Shown here piece by piece: positions 52,580-61,133 of a DNA stretch of 64,000 bases. This stretch comes from Paenibacillus sp. E222 (GTDB lineage Bacteria > Bacillota > Bacilli > Paenibacillales > Paenibacillaceae). Position 1 is the stretch's first letter. Every line of letters starts with the position of its first letter. The notes under the pieces were generated by a model. It did no database searches, was not told the DNA's origin, and saw nothing but the letters and a program-made list of their open reading frames with translations. The translations under genes were made by a program, and so were the position numbers. Location: positions 5,890,001-5,954,000 of the forward strand of contig NZ_CP058552.1 of NCBI RefSeq assembly GCF_013401555.1. Reading direction: 5' to 3'.

Positions 52580-53077
52580 CTATTTTACATCATAAAAAAC
52601 ATGTTCCGCCTGCAACTTCCCTAAATGTGTCGTCATAATACCAAAAGAATATTGGGGCTGAAAGCGCCGATCCGTAGGAGAACCCGGATTAAATATCAGC
52701 ACACCATTGACCGTATGCATCACCGGAATGTGCGAATGTCCAAAAATCACAGCATCCACCTGCTGCCCTGCAAAGGTGTGGATCGCATTCTGCTCGGTAG
52801 ACTTCGATCCCAGATGACCATGTACAAGACCAAGACGCAAACCATCCGCCTCAACGATGCGGGAGAACCCGAGTTTTTGACCTATTTCAGGCGGGTCCGT
52901 ATTACCTGCAACACCTTCAAGCGGTGCGTAAGCGCTGAGCAGCTTGTGTACACTCCAGTCCGACCAATCCCCGGCATGGAGAATCAGATCGGCATCTGAT
53001 AGCGCCTCAACCAAGGGATCGGGTAACTTACGTGCTCTTCGAGGTAAATGAGTGTCCGAGATGACAATAATTTTCAT
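52580..53077 (-). CDS. metallophosphoesterase, YfcE/MJ0936-like
   Basis: Protein of 165 aa with calcineurin-type metal motifs: VISDTHLPRRA, LILHAGDWSDW, GNTDPPE, GLVHGHLG and FGHSHIPVMH, all in order. ATG at 53077 after GGAAGGTG; longer frame not needed. Broad phosphodiesterase activity is typical. Cytosolic. It is separated by its own terminator from the sugar operon. Confidence 0.9.
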   Translation of the reverse strand: MKIIVISDTHLPRRARKLPDPLVEALSDADLILHAGDWSDWSVHKLLSAYAPLEGVAGNTDPPEIGQKLGFSRIVEADGLRLGLVHGHLGSKSTEQNAIHTFAGQQVDAVIFGHSHIPVMHTVNGVLIFNPGSPTDRRFQPQYSFGIMTTHLGKLQAEHVFYDVK

Positions 53078-53113
53078 AGTACAGCACACCTTCCCTTTCC
53101 CTTACATTACGCT

Positions 53114-53548
53114 TTATTCGGCATGTGATGGAAGAACTTCAAGCTGGGAACAGGAACGCTCCATATCTTCAAGTGTAATGGATGCGAAGAACTGTTCCAC
53201 CTTTGATTCGGCAACCTGGTACAGATTAGTCAGAAGGCTATCGATACGAAGGCCAACATCACAATTTGGATTACAGTTACCGTGAATCGGAAACAATGGC
53301 CCTTCATCCTTGGCAGCCTGATAGATCATGGATAATGTGATTTCGCTTGAAGGCTTGGCGAGGTAAAATCCTCTTGTTCCCGGTGAGGAGTCCACAAGTC
53401 CTGCCTTTTTCAACCCGCCCAGAATACGTCTGACCACGACAGGGTTGGTATTCACACTACCTGCAATCAGTGCCGAAGTGATTCGTTCAGGCGCGCTGAA
53501 AGACAACAACAACAAACAATGCACACTGACCGAAAAATGAGTACTCAT
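53114..53548 (-). CDS. Rrf2-family transcriptional regulator
   Basis: Protein of 144 aa: winged helix SALIAGSVNTNPVVVRRILGGLKKAGLVDS, wing SSPGTRGFYLAKPSSEITL, and the Rrf2 dimer helix. Two Cys in HGNCNPNCDVG sit where other members bind a cluster or sense redox. It is of the YwnA-like group. A perfect 14-bp palindrome lies just upstream. Target genes unknown. Confidence 0.88.
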   Translation of the reverse strand: MSTHFSVSVHCLLLLSFSAPERITSALIAGSVNTNPVVVRRILGGLKKAGLVDSSPGTRGFYLAKPSSEITLSMIYQAAKDEGPLFPIHGNCNPNCDVGLRIDSLLTNLYQVAESKVEQFFASITLEDMERSCSQLEVLPSHAE

Positions 53549-53569
53549 GATTAACCACCTTTTATTTGA

Positions 53570-53583
53570 GCATTATAATGCTG
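53570..53583. promoter_or_regulatory. perfect palindrome, possible Rrf2 operator
   Basis: AGCATTATAATGCT lies 22 bp upstream of the Rrf2 start codon, between it and the DivIVA-like gene. Autoregulation is inferred. Confidence 0.5.
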
Positions 53584-53610
53584 ATTTTATATCATCCCAG
53601 ATGTGTTGGT

Positions 53611-53988
53611 TTACTCGGAGAACAGGTCCTGTTCAGGACGTGCCCGGATTTTTAACTGCCGAACGCTGTATTCCAATTGTTTCACAATATCATCCAGTTG
53701 TTTGCGATCAATCTTCGTTGGATCTTCCACTGGCTTCGCCGACGACTTCAGATCCCGAATCGTTAACTGCTGCTCTTGCCACTTGTCCATCAGATCCGCT
53801 ATATTGGCATAGAAACGTTCGTAATCTTTAATAACCAAATCAAGATAGGCATCCACCTCATCCGGATCATAACCACGAAGTTTATAATTGAATTGTTTTT
53901 CATGAATCGATAAAGCATCGAGCTGCACGCCCAATTGTTTGAACAATTGTCTTTGTTTGTCCAATCTTCGTTTCATATGCTCATCCAT
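53611..53988 (-). CDS. DivIVA-domain protein
   Basis: Protein of 125 aa. The membrane-targeting DivIVA/GpsB module is NYKLRGYDPDEVDAYLDLVIKDYE, followed by coiled coil (IADLMDKWQEQQLTIRDL, LDDIVKQLEYSVRQLKI). Such proteins sit at curved membrane or the septum and organise cell-wall synthesis. It is shorter than DivIVA and near GpsB length. RBS GGAGGGTTG. Confidence 0.82.
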   Translation of the reverse strand: MDEHMKRRLDKQRQLFKQLGVQLDALSIHEKQFNYKLRGYDPDEVDAYLDLVIKDYERFYANIADLMDKWQEQQLTIRDLKSSAKPVEDPTKIDRKQLDDIVKQLEYSVRQLKIRARPEQDLFSE

Positions 53989-54195
53989 ATTGACAACCCT
54001 CCATTATCAAACGCGCCGCGGTATGCATCAAGAAGATTCTTTGATACCGCCGCATTTTCTCTCTATATTTTTTATAACACATTATCCGTCAGATATAAAA
54101 TCGAACGACCCTTTTTGCACACGAAACTGATTGCTTCTTATGAAATTCGGGTAAGGACTGACTACAACCCCATTGCGGGAAAGGAGCATGTCCTT

Positions 54196-54762
54196 ATGAG
54201 TACATTAACCAAAGATCAACTTCAAGAGCTGAAAAACGCTCTTTTGGAACAACGTGAAGACCTACAGCGCCATTTTGAATCCAGCATGGAAGACGGTGCT
54301 CCAGCCGAGTCCCTGAAAGATTCAACTGGCGAGCTGTCATCATACGATAATCACCCGGCAGATGCCGGTACGGAGACGTTTGAGCGAAGCCGTGACTTGG
54401 CGATAGATGATACGTTAACCGAAGAGTTCAATCAAGTGAATGAAGCGCTGGAGCGAATCGAACAAGGAACGTATGGCACCTGTGTGACCTGTGGTAAGGA
54501 TATTCCCTTTGAACGACTCGAAGCGATCCCTTACACAGCCTACTGTATCGATGATACGCCTAACCGCGAGTTAAGCAACGAACGGCCCGTTGAGGAGGAA
54601 GTCATGACGATGCCACCGAGCGGTGCCGGAGAAGTCAGACAGCGCAATGCTGGCAAGTTCGATAACGCTGACGCCTGGGAAGCCGTCGAGGAATATGGCA
54701 CATCGAATTCCCCTGCAACCGCAGCCAAACGTGACGTGAAAGATTATGATGAAAACATGTAG
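54196..54762 (+). CDS. DksA/TraR-type zinc-finger protein, YteA-like
   Basis: Protein of 188 aa: coiled hairpin TLTKDQLQELKNALLEQREDLQRHFE with an acidic tip, then YGTCVTCGKDIPFERLEAIPYTAYCIDD, a DksA-like finger in which the fourth Cys is Asp. A C-terminal acidic/Pro part follows. The YteA group is Bacillales-specific; some DksA-like proteins affect RNA polymerase. ATG at 54196 after AAAGGAG; frame upstream to 53935 is not used. Confidence 0.87.
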   Translation: MSTLTKDQLQELKNALLEQREDLQRHFESSMEDGAPAESLKDSTGELSSYDNHPADAGTETFERSRDLAIDDTLTEEFNQVNEALERIEQGTYGTCVTCGKDIPFERLEAIPYTAYCIDDTPNRELSNERPVEEEVMTMPPSGAGEVRQRNAGKFDNADAWEAVEEYGTSNSPATAAKRDVKDYDENM

Positions 54763-54830
54763 TTTATGAAAAAATTAAGAATGGTTACGCTAAAATGGTA
54801 TATGTCTTCCATCATGCCAAATTACGCATG

Positions 54831-54855
54831 AAAAAGCCGCCAATGGCGGCTTTTT
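54831..54855. terminator. bidirectional intrinsic terminator
   Basis: AAAAAGCCGCC-AAT-GGCGGCTTTTT, perfect stem with A and T tails. Serves both the YteA-like gene and the leftward ArsR-type gene region. Confidence 0.92.
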
Positions 54856-54919
54856 GCTTGGTGGAGCATATCATCTTTACACAAACGAAACTTTAATAAA
54901 GCCGATGAATATGCTTCGA

Positions 54920-55603
54920 TTACTCTTCCGCCAGACCACCAGACGAGGATTCCTTCTGCTTTTTAGCAGGTCTTGACGTTTTGGCAGCGGGCTTGCCTTT
55001 ATCGGGTGAAGCCTTCTTTTTCAATTTCCCTGCGGTTTCCGAAACAGGCTTATTCACCGTATCTTTGGATAGGGAACTGAATAAATGAAAGACCTCTTGT
55101 TCCGCATCATGCCTGTCTTTCGTTAAATAGGGTTCACACATCTTCGTAATGTTGTTGTACAACTGCTCTACTTCTTCGCGGCTAGCATACAACGTCATAT
55201 CTGAGATAAACATACGGTCCCCGTTTTCCGCCTGATTCATAAATCTCCGACGGCTCTGCTCAAACATTTCATTTAACAACTTGAAGGTTTCGGAACGAAA
55301 TACTTCCTTCAAAGGTGAATTCTCTTCGTCTTCGTTACGGAGCTGAATTTCCCCCTTGAAGGGCTCGTAATATTTGGCGATAATTCCATTAATTTCACGA
55401 GTGGATACGATGGTAAGCAGACCGATTTTCTCCAGTTTTTTCACATGATAATGTACCTTGGCTGGCACTTCGCCCATCTGGTCTGCGATCTCTTTAACCG
55501 TAGAGGGTCTGCCCTGTTTATTAAACATGTTCAAGATCTGTATCCGATACGGATCGGAGTAGACCTTAATTTCTTCAATCGTTGAAAGTACTTTGCGCTG
55601 CAT
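54920..55603 (-). CDS. ArsR-type winged-helix regulator with Lys-rich tail
   Basis: About 227 aa. Winged helix in IEEIKVYSDPYRIQILNMFN, TVKEIADQMGEVPAKVHYHVKKLEKIGLLTIV. A helical middle and a C-terminal Lys/Ala/Pro tail (KLKKKASPDKGKPAAK) follow. ATG at 55603 after GAGG; the frame upstream overlaps the MFS gene and is not real. It most likely regulates the MFS gene upstream, where a 17-bp repeat is found. Confidence 0.85.
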   Translation of the reverse strand: MQRKVLSTIEEIKVYSDPYRIQILNMFNKQGRPSTVKEIADQMGEVPAKVHYHVKKLEKIGLLTIVSTREINGIIAKYYEPFKGEIQLRNEDEENSPLKEVFRSETFKLLNEMFEQSRRRFMNQAENGDRMFISDMTLYASREEVEQLYNNITKMCEPYLTKDRHDAEQEVFHLFSSLSKDTVNKPVSETAGKLKKKASPDKGKPAAKTSRPAKKQKESSSGGLAEE

Positions 55604-55713
55604 ACCTGTATCCTCATTTCCGGGGTACCTGTTGCCCATCATGTGTATATTATACCGTCCGAACAGGGTTTCGGTCAAAACAGGCTGAAGATAACAGGCT
55701 TCAGGAAGCCTTA

Positions 55714-57000
55714 TTATAGAACCGTGCGGAAAGTCTTGCTCAGAAGCACCAGCGCGGCTGACATGGCAAGCATAACACCAAACACAATAAACAGAATCGG
55801 CAATGCCACCCAATCGGCAAGGGCTCCTGAAACCAAGCTCCCTAAAGGAGCAACACTGACGACGAGCATACTTTGAAGAGCATACACCCTCCCAAGCATA
55901 TCGGAAGGCGTAACTTCCATCAGATAGGATGCAAGGGGTGTAGTAGCGAGTGGAATTCCCATGCCCATCATCAGACAAAAGACAGCAGCAACAGGCAGCT
56001 GGTAGGACGTCATGTAAGCCGGGAGTGCAGTCATGGCATAACTGAGCCCCAACATGACAATGCCGACGATGACCAGCACACTTTTACGGTAATTCGATCC
56101 TCGGTGAGACAGCCACAAGCCACTCAGTACCATGCCTGCCACAATCAGCCCACTGAGTAGACTTAACCCTCCTGCTCCGGCGTGCAGCGTTTCAATGACA
56201 TATGGCGTGCGAAGAACATTGAATGGCATCAGACAGAAGTTAACGAAGGCAAACAGAATGGAAACGATCAGTAACAACACATGTTTACGCATAAAATGAA
56301 AGGCTTCTGTCATTTCAGAAAATATACTTTTTCTTGCTGGAGGAGAATCAGATGATTCTAATGTTTTATTTTCATTGTTAGATGATGTTTGAGTTTTCGG
56401 GTACCCCACACGGCTCATCAGGAGTGCACTTAAGGCAAACAAGCCCGCATCGATCAATATCGTCCACGTGATCCCTGCCGTTGCAATTAACGTCCCCGCT
56501 ACTGCAAGTCCTGCGAGCTCTGCAACCCGGGTTGCAGATGAGGCCATGGCGTTACCAGACAACAGCATTGATTTGGGAAGTAATCGCGGTACAGTGGATA
56601 CCTCTGCGGGTGACGCAAAACATTCCAGAAGGGAATTCAAAATAGTGATGACGAACAGATGCCAGACTTGCAGTTCACCCAGACCAAACAATAGTGCTGT
56701 AATGCCAACAAATAATCCTCGGCCGGTATTCGTCAGCACAATCACCTTTTTGGGAGACATGCGGTCAACCAGTGCGCCGACAAACAGCCCCAGAAAGATA
56801 CTCGGCAAAAAGTTAACTGCCAGCAATGTTCCCATCAGCAGCTTTGAACCTGTCAAAATGTACACCATCCAGCTATAGGCAATGGAATCAATCGAATCGC
56901 CAAATCTGGATACAACCTTGCTCACCATAAACTGAACATAAGGTTTAATCCGAATTAATTCTCCGATCCCTTGTTTGTGTGCGACTGTACCTTCGCTCAT
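55714..57000 (-). CDS. MFS transporter
   Basis: Protein of about 428 aa with 12 predicted spans, beginning IRIKPYVQFMVSKVVSRFGD and with the MFS loop LVDRMSPKKVIVLTN between spans 2 and 3. It is of the MFS_3/enterobactin-exporter-like type (two-domain, drug or siderophore efflux). ATG at 57000 after GAGGCGGAG. Substrate unknown. It is followed by the ArsR-type gene in the same direction. Confidence 0.88.
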   Translation of the reverse strand: MSEGTVAHKQGIGELIRIKPYVQFMVSKVVSRFGDSIDSIAYSWMVYILTGSKLLMGTLLAVNFLPSIFLGLFVGALVDRMSPKKVIVLTNTGRGLFVGITALLFGLGELQVWHLFVITILNSLLECFASPAEVSTVPRLLPKSMLLSGNAMASSATRVAELAGLAVAGTLIATAGITWTILIDAGLFALSALLMSRVGYPKTQTSSNNENKTLESSDSPPARKSIFSEMTEAFHFMRKHVLLLIVSILFAFVNFCLMPFNVLRTPYVIETLHAGAGGLSLLSGLIVAGMVLSGLWLSHRGSNYRKSVLVIVGIVMLGLSYAMTALPAYMTSYQLPVAAVFCLMMGMGIPLATTPLASYLMEVTPSDMLGRVYALQSMLVVSVAPLGSLVSGALADWVALPILFIVFGVMLAMSAALVLLSKTFRTVL

Positions 57001-57018
57001 GATTACTCCGCCTCTCAA

Positions 57019-57096
57019 CGTGAAAATATTTTTAATGTTAATTTTATTTTAACGTATGATATGCGAAAATCAACCCTTTCGTGAAAATATTTTTAA
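57019..57096. promoter_or_regulatory. 17-bp direct repeat upstream of the MFS gene
   Basis: CGTGAAAATATTTTTAA occurs at 57019 and again at 57080, 61 bp apart. It contains the near-palindrome AAAATATTTT. Likely binding sites for the ArsR-type regulator. Confidence 0.7.
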
Positions 57097-57127
57097 CGAT
57101 GTGTTTATCCTTATACAACACAAAAAA

Positions 57128-57145
57128 ACAGACCACAGGGTCTGT
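57128..57145 (-). terminator. intrinsic terminator after barstar
   Basis: ACAGACC-CTGT-GGTCTGT then TTTTTTTG on the minus strand. Ends the barnase-barstar unit. Confidence 0.87.
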
Positions 57146-57189
57146 TCTCTTTGCATCAAAATTTGCTGCTATGATTCGTAGTTCATGTA

Positions 57190-57465
57190 TTAGTCCTCAG
57201 TCTTGAATTGAAATCCAATACTCTCTTCATCTGCCTCCAGCATCAACTGATACACCTTCTCTGCCTCACTACCCAGCCGTTCCTTGCTGATCTGGTAGTT
57301 CGTCCAGGTTAGTTCAAGCGGCAGCTCAATCATGGCTGTAAGGCAGTCCCACAAGGCGTCCAGATTTGCACCGTAAAAGTCCGGCAGTTCAAGCTTTTGC
57401 TTTAATAGCTCATGCAGCTCTGTTGTGTTATAAAAATCCTCACCGTTAAGTACTATCCTCTTCAT
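57190..57465 (-). CDS. barstar-family RNase inhibitor
   Basis: Protein of 91 aa similar to barstar along its whole length: KRIVLNGEDFYNTTELHELLKQKLELPDFYGANLDALWDCLT. Barstar blocks the active site of barnase with acidic residues on this helix and loop (Asp in DALWD region). It lies 17 bp downstream of the barnase gene, giving tight immunity. Cytosolic. Confidence 0.93.
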   Translation of the reverse strand: MKRIVLNGEDFYNTTELHELLKQKLELPDFYGANLDALWDCLTAMIELPLELTWTNYQISKERLGSEAEKVYQLMLEADEESIGFQFKTED

Positions 57466-57482
57466 GTCGGTCCTGTCCTTCC

Positions 57483-57926
57483 TTATTTCAAGCGAGTAAA
57501 GGATGCATAGTGGTCTGTCGTTTTGTAAATCAAGCCGTCATTGGAGTACAGGATGCGGTCCGAATTACGGAATCCGGAAGTATAATTGATATCCGCTTCA
57601 CGCCAAGTACGCCCACTTGCTGCTGGAAGCAAACCTTCCCGGTTGCTAAACACGTCTCCACCGATACTTTTGCCCGGAGCAACCGTAGCAAGGTTGCCTT
57701 GGGACGATACCCAGCCCAGTGCCGTTGCCTGTGCTTTGGTAATGTAGTTGCATGGCAGTTTGCCGTTGGCGCTGAGATAGTTAGCCACACCCGTAAACGT
57801 GTTGATGATGGTACACGTTGCAGCTGAAGCCTTCTGCTGTCCAACCGGAGCGATCTGTGAACTGGTGAAGAAAACAATCGTTAACATAACCGCGAGCAGT
57901 GCTGTAGACATAAACTTTTTCATCAA
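57483..57926 (-). CDS. barnase-family secreted ribonuclease
   Basis: Protein of 147 aa: signal peptide to about 35 (TALLAVMLTIVFFTSSQIAP, ASA-A), then a barnase domain almost identical in layout: TFTGVANYLSANGKLPCNYITKAQA, APGKSIGGDVFSNREG, GRTWREADINY (Glu73), GFRNSDRILYSNDG (Arg87) and KTTDHYASFT (His102). Guanyl-preferring RNase released outside the cell. Two Cys near the N-terminus of the mature domain could form a disulfide absent from barnase. Confidence 0.94.
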   Translation of the reverse strand: MMKKFMSTALLAVMLTIVFFTSSQIAPVGQQKASAATCTIINTFTGVANYLSANGKLPCNYITKAQATALGWVSSQGNLATVAPGKSIGGDVFSNREGLLPAASGRTWREADINYTSGFRNSDRILYSNDGLIYKTTDHYASFTRLK

Positions 57927-58131
57927 TCCAGCCTCCCAATGACTTAAAATGGATGAACGTTGCCACTATGTAAGTGATATGAGATGTGAATTCCACCTGG
58001 ATGTACGTTCTGCTAGATTATAGTGAACAAGCCATCTATTTACTATTTATATCACATCATTTTGGAGGAAAGATCAAATTCAACTGCCGTTTTTGTAAAA
58101 ATATATAAATATAACATTTAAATACAACAAA

Positions 58132-58158
58132 AGACTCACATCCCGGGGGATGGAGTCT
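58132..58158 (-). terminator. intrinsic terminator
   Basis: AGACTC-CATCCC / GGGATG-GAGTCT-type hairpin followed by TTTTG on the minus strand. Ends the Gfo/Idh gene at 58220. Confidence 0.8.
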
Positions 58159-58219
58159 ACCATTTCGGTAAATTCCTATCATCTATCATGCTAAGCATGT
58201 TATTATGTTAGCTTCTCCT

Positions 58220-59227
58220 TTAATCCACTAACTGTACCCGTTGACGGGTTCGTGCCGATTCCAGGCATGCATCAATGACACGCATATTCTGAATGGTGTT
58301 TTGCGGACTGAACGGTAGCTCTTCTCCTTCAAGCACTGCGGCTGCAAAGGTCTCCACCTGCAAAACGTAGGAGTTCGATACCGATACACGTTCCTCACGG
58401 CTGACGGAATCGGTGTGCACGATAATCTGTGGTGGAATATCACTGTTCTCCCAACCGAACACCTTGGGTAGTTCAATCCGTCCATCGGTACCGAGAATTT
58501 CCATCTCGGCTCGTCCCGAGGCCCACATGCCGCAGTCAAACGTTAACGCTACTGAATTGGGAAACTCCACAAGTCCTGAAGCCATCATATCGACGCCATC
58601 ATGCTCTTCCGAAAATAGAGCGTGTACTGTTACAGCTTCCGGCTCCTGCCCCAGATACATGCGGGCTGCCGAGATTGGATATACGCCAAGATCAAATAAT
58701 GATCCTCCGCCCATCTCCCTTTTGAACCTTACATTGTCTTTATCGTCAGCGGTATTACAAGTGAAATTGCCATGGAGCGCTCTGACCGTACCAATCTCCC
58801 CACTGGCAATAATCTCTTGCACACGTCTATGCTTGGGGTGGTATCGATACATAATGGCTTCTGCAAACAGTACGCCGTGCTGTTGACATACCTCAATCAT
58901 TTCCGCCGCTTCATCTGAATTCAGAGCAGCCGGTTTCTCACATAATACATGTTTTCCAGCCTGAGCAGCCTTAATCGTCCACTCCTTGTGCATGTGGTTC
59001 GGCAGAGGAATATACACAGCTTCAATATCCGGGTCCGCAATGAGTTCATCATAGCTGCCATACGCTCTGGCAATGTCGAGCTCATTCGCAAGAGCTTCCG
59101 CCTTCTCCTTGCTGCGGCTAGCTATCGCCAAGACCTCACCACGTTCGGATTGTTGAATCGCCGGAATGACTGCATTTTTCGCGATTGTGGATGTACCAAG
59201 TACACCCCACTGTAGTTGTCTGTCCAT
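58220..59227 (-). CDS. Gfo/Idh/MocA family oxidoreductase
   Basis: Protein of about 335 aa: WGVLGTSTIAKNAVIPAI (dinucleotide loop), VLCEKPAALNSDEAAEM (EKP Lys), RFKREMGGGSLFDLGVYPI. Near the glucose-fructose oxidoreductase/dihydrodiol-dehydrogenase group. The start ATG at 59227 follows the stop of the Rtp-like gene by 2 bp, so the two are co-transcribed. Substrate unknown. Confidence 0.9.
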   Translation of the reverse strand: MDRQLQWGVLGTSTIAKNAVIPAIQQSERGEVLAIASRSKEKAEALANELDIARAYGSYDELIADPDIEAVYIPLPNHMHKEWTIKAAQAGKHVLCEKPAALNSDEAAEMIEVCQQHGVLFAEAIMYRYHPKHRRVQEIIASGEIGTVRALHGNFTCNTADDKDNVRFKREMGGGSLFDLGVYPISAARMYLGQEPEAVTVHALFSEEHDGVDMMASGLVEFPNSVALTFDCGMWASGRAEMEILGTDGRIELPKVFGWENSDIPPQIIVHTDSVSREERVSVSNSYVLQVETFAAAVLEGEELPFSPQNTIQNMRVIDACLESARTRQRVQLVD

Positions 59228-59229
59228 GC

Positions 59230-59610
59230 TTATCTTCCTTTCACTCCGTAATTGTCCTCTTCTGCCTTGTGTAACATACCGAGACAACGATCAAGATCGG
59301 CTTTGACCTGTTTTTTATATAATTCGGCTTTCTCCGCACCATCATCCGTGAAGTGATATAAAACGATTTCCTGAAAATCGACTTTCGGATCACTGCCCTT
59401 TAGCTTCTTCGTACGATAAAAGACACCCTGTTGAACCAATTCATGCAGCGCCCGGTATATCTCGCTCTGGGGTGGTACATATCCGTAGGCTTTGAATTCC
59501 TGCTTCATTGCCTCCAGCATTTCATAGCCGTATCCCCTATGCTGTTCAACCATGGTAATCAGATACAGCTTAATAAATGCCCGCTGCGCAATCATAAAAG
59601 CCACGTTCAT
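59230..59610 (-). CDS. replication terminator protein (Rtp)-like winged helix
   Basis: Protein of 126 aa that follows B. subtilis Rtp from QRAFIKLYLITMVEQHRGYGYEML through SEIYRALHELVQQGVF to EIVLYHFTDDGAEKAELYKKQ and ADLDRC. Rtp binds Ter sites and stops forks; PadR-like regulators share the fold. Length (122 in B. subtilis) fits. GTG two codons after the first ATG has better spacing from AGGAGG. Whether it works as fork arrest protein here is not shown, and no Ter site was found nearby. Confidence 0.8.
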   Translation of the reverse strand: MNVAFMIAQRAFIKLYLITMVEQHRGYGYEMLEAMKQEFKAYGYVPPQSEIYRALHELVQQGVFYRTKKLKGSDPKVDFQEIVLYHFTDDGAEKAELYKKQVKADLDRCLGMLHKAEEDNYGVKGR

Positions 59611-59926
59611 TCCCCTCCTGTCAGCTCTATATATCTAGTATTATAAAACTTATGTTCCCCTTCTGCCATCTTTATCCGTCTTTCTCCCTTTAATCCATGG
59701 GCGTTGGAAGGCAAGAAGGAGAAATGATGGCTAGGCAGGAACGTAAGGTAGAGCGAGAATTTGGGTTTTCTATTATGAATTTTTCATGTAATGAAATTTT
59801 AAAATTTATTTCAAAAGTGTTAATCATGGTATTGGCGTCACTTTTTTTTCAGGTTGTTGCCTTCATTTTTATCGGCCTTCAACTCACTGTTGTTCTGAAT
59901 TTTTCATATAATGATGTATTCACCTG
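59611..59926. other. intergenic stretch with an 18/19 direct repeat
   Basis: TGAATTTTTCATGTAATGA (59776) recurs as TGAATTTTTCATATAATGA (59896), 120 bp apart. A rightward open frame covers 59697-59930 but it has a weak start and no family likeness, so it is not called a gene. Role of the repeat unknown. Confidence 0.4.
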
Positions 59927-61072
59927 TTAATCAGGCTTGGACTTCGGTACGGTTCCCACAATCCACTTGCCCCAGCTTGCGCGAGAGATGAGCCATGTGA
60001 GTACGCAGGATAACTTAAGCGCAAGCAGCCAGGTGATGATCATGCGCACGACGGGGTTTAATCCCCATGCCACATAAAACTGTTCATCCGGAATGTAGCT
60101 GTAGCGCAACATCAGCATGTGCATCAGGTATCCCCCGTATGACACCCCGCCAATCCACGCCAGCAATCGTGTTACTCTGATATTGTGGAGCTTGCCAGCC
60201 AGCTGGTACATCACCATGATGGACGCAATGAGGAATAAGATCATATCCGGCCGGATGAGACTAACAGTATAGAACGTAATCTGTATACCCTCCGGCTTCT
60301 GGAACTCCTGCATTAACTTATATATAAACCGAAGACCCAGCACAATAAACACGGTCCAATATACCCAGCGCAAACGTTGAATCCGCTCATTCCAGCGTTG
60401 AACCGATAGACCGGCTGCCGCACCAAGCACAAAATAAAAAAAGAAATACAGGAAATTTCGATCAGCATAGGTGGTAAAGGCATCGGTCAGCACCGGGACA
60501 TTCAACCAATCCATGAACCTGGCGATATTTCGCAATTGATCCGCGAGCACTAGGTACACCACACCGGAGATCAGAAGAGCTATGGTGCGCCCCTTCGCCT
60601 CATATCGGTTATAGACATAACGGATTGCTCTCAAAAACAGGGGAAATAAAAGATAAAACTGAATAAGCATAATAATGTACCAAAAATGCGAGGTCGTTTT
60701 ACCCGTGATTAATTTCAAACCAAGGTCAGGGATATCCTGCCAACCAAATCCGTTCCATCCGCGAGGCGCGAGTGTGAAGTAGATCAGGGACCAGATCATA
60801 TAGGGAACGATGACATCGGTTAAGCGCTTTTGCATGAAACGTCCATAATGCAACTTGTCTCCTGTATTATAGAAAAGCACCATACCTGTGATGAAAATAA
60901 ACAGGGGTACTGCAAATTTGGACAGCATCAGCAGGATCGCGAGCAATACGCCATCTTCCAGTCCCGCTTCCGGGACTACGGAATAATGAGCTATGGAGTG
61001 CTGAAGGACGACTGCCGCAAAAGCAATTCCCCTCAGACTCTCAATTTCTGTAATTCGTTCTTTACGAGGCAT
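59927..61072 (-). CDS. membrane acyltransferase (acyltransferase-3 family)
   Basis: Protein of 381 aa with about ten spans. The N-terminal signature is ITEIESLRGIAFAAVVLQHSIAHY (the His is the acyl-transfer residue), then SHFWYIIMLIQFYLLFPL and WIGGVSYGGYLMHMLML. Such proteins O-acylate surface polysaccharides or other envelope components. RBS AAAGGAGGC. The acceptor is unknown. Confidence 0.88.
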   Translation of the reverse strand: MPRKERITEIESLRGIAFAAVVLQHSIAHYSVVPEAGLEDGVLLAILLMLSKFAVPLFIFITGMVLFYNTGDKLHYGRFMQKRLTDVIVPYMIWSLIYFTLAPRGWNGFGWQDIPDLGLKLITGKTTSHFWYIIMLIQFYLLFPLFLRAIRYVYNRYEAKGRTIALLISGVVYLVLADQLRNIARFMDWLNVPVLTDAFTTYADRNFLYFFFYFVLGAAAGLSVQRWNERIQRLRWVYWTVFIVLGLRFIYKLMQEFQKPEGIQITFYTVSLIRPDMILFLIASIMVMYQLAGKLHNIRVTRLLAWIGGVSYGGYLMHMLMLRYSYIPDEQFYVAWGLNPVVRMIITWLLALKLSCVLTWLISRASWGKWIVGTVPKSKPD

Positions 61073-61133
61073 AACAGACAGCCTCCTTTCTTGGTTTTGC
61101 CATGAAAACGACGTACAATGAAGCCATATATGG

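Noticed and set aside
53935..54195. N-terminal extension of the YteA-like protein
   Set aside because: It overlaps the DivIVA-like gene start and promoter space, and a strong AAAGGAG box precedes the ATG at 54196.
55604..55978. Long N-terminus of the ArsR-type protein
   Set aside because: It is antifunctional overlap with the 3' end of the MFS gene in another frame; the winged helix starts after the ATG at 55603.
57190..57926. Barnase/barstar as an intracellular toxin-antitoxin system
   Set aside because: The RNase has a clear signal peptide and is a secreted enzyme; barstar protects the producer, so it is not a classical TA pair.
59697..59930. Rightward 77-codon frame
   Set aside because: Poor start context, low-complexity hydrophobic translation, and overlap with a direct repeat; no family likeness.
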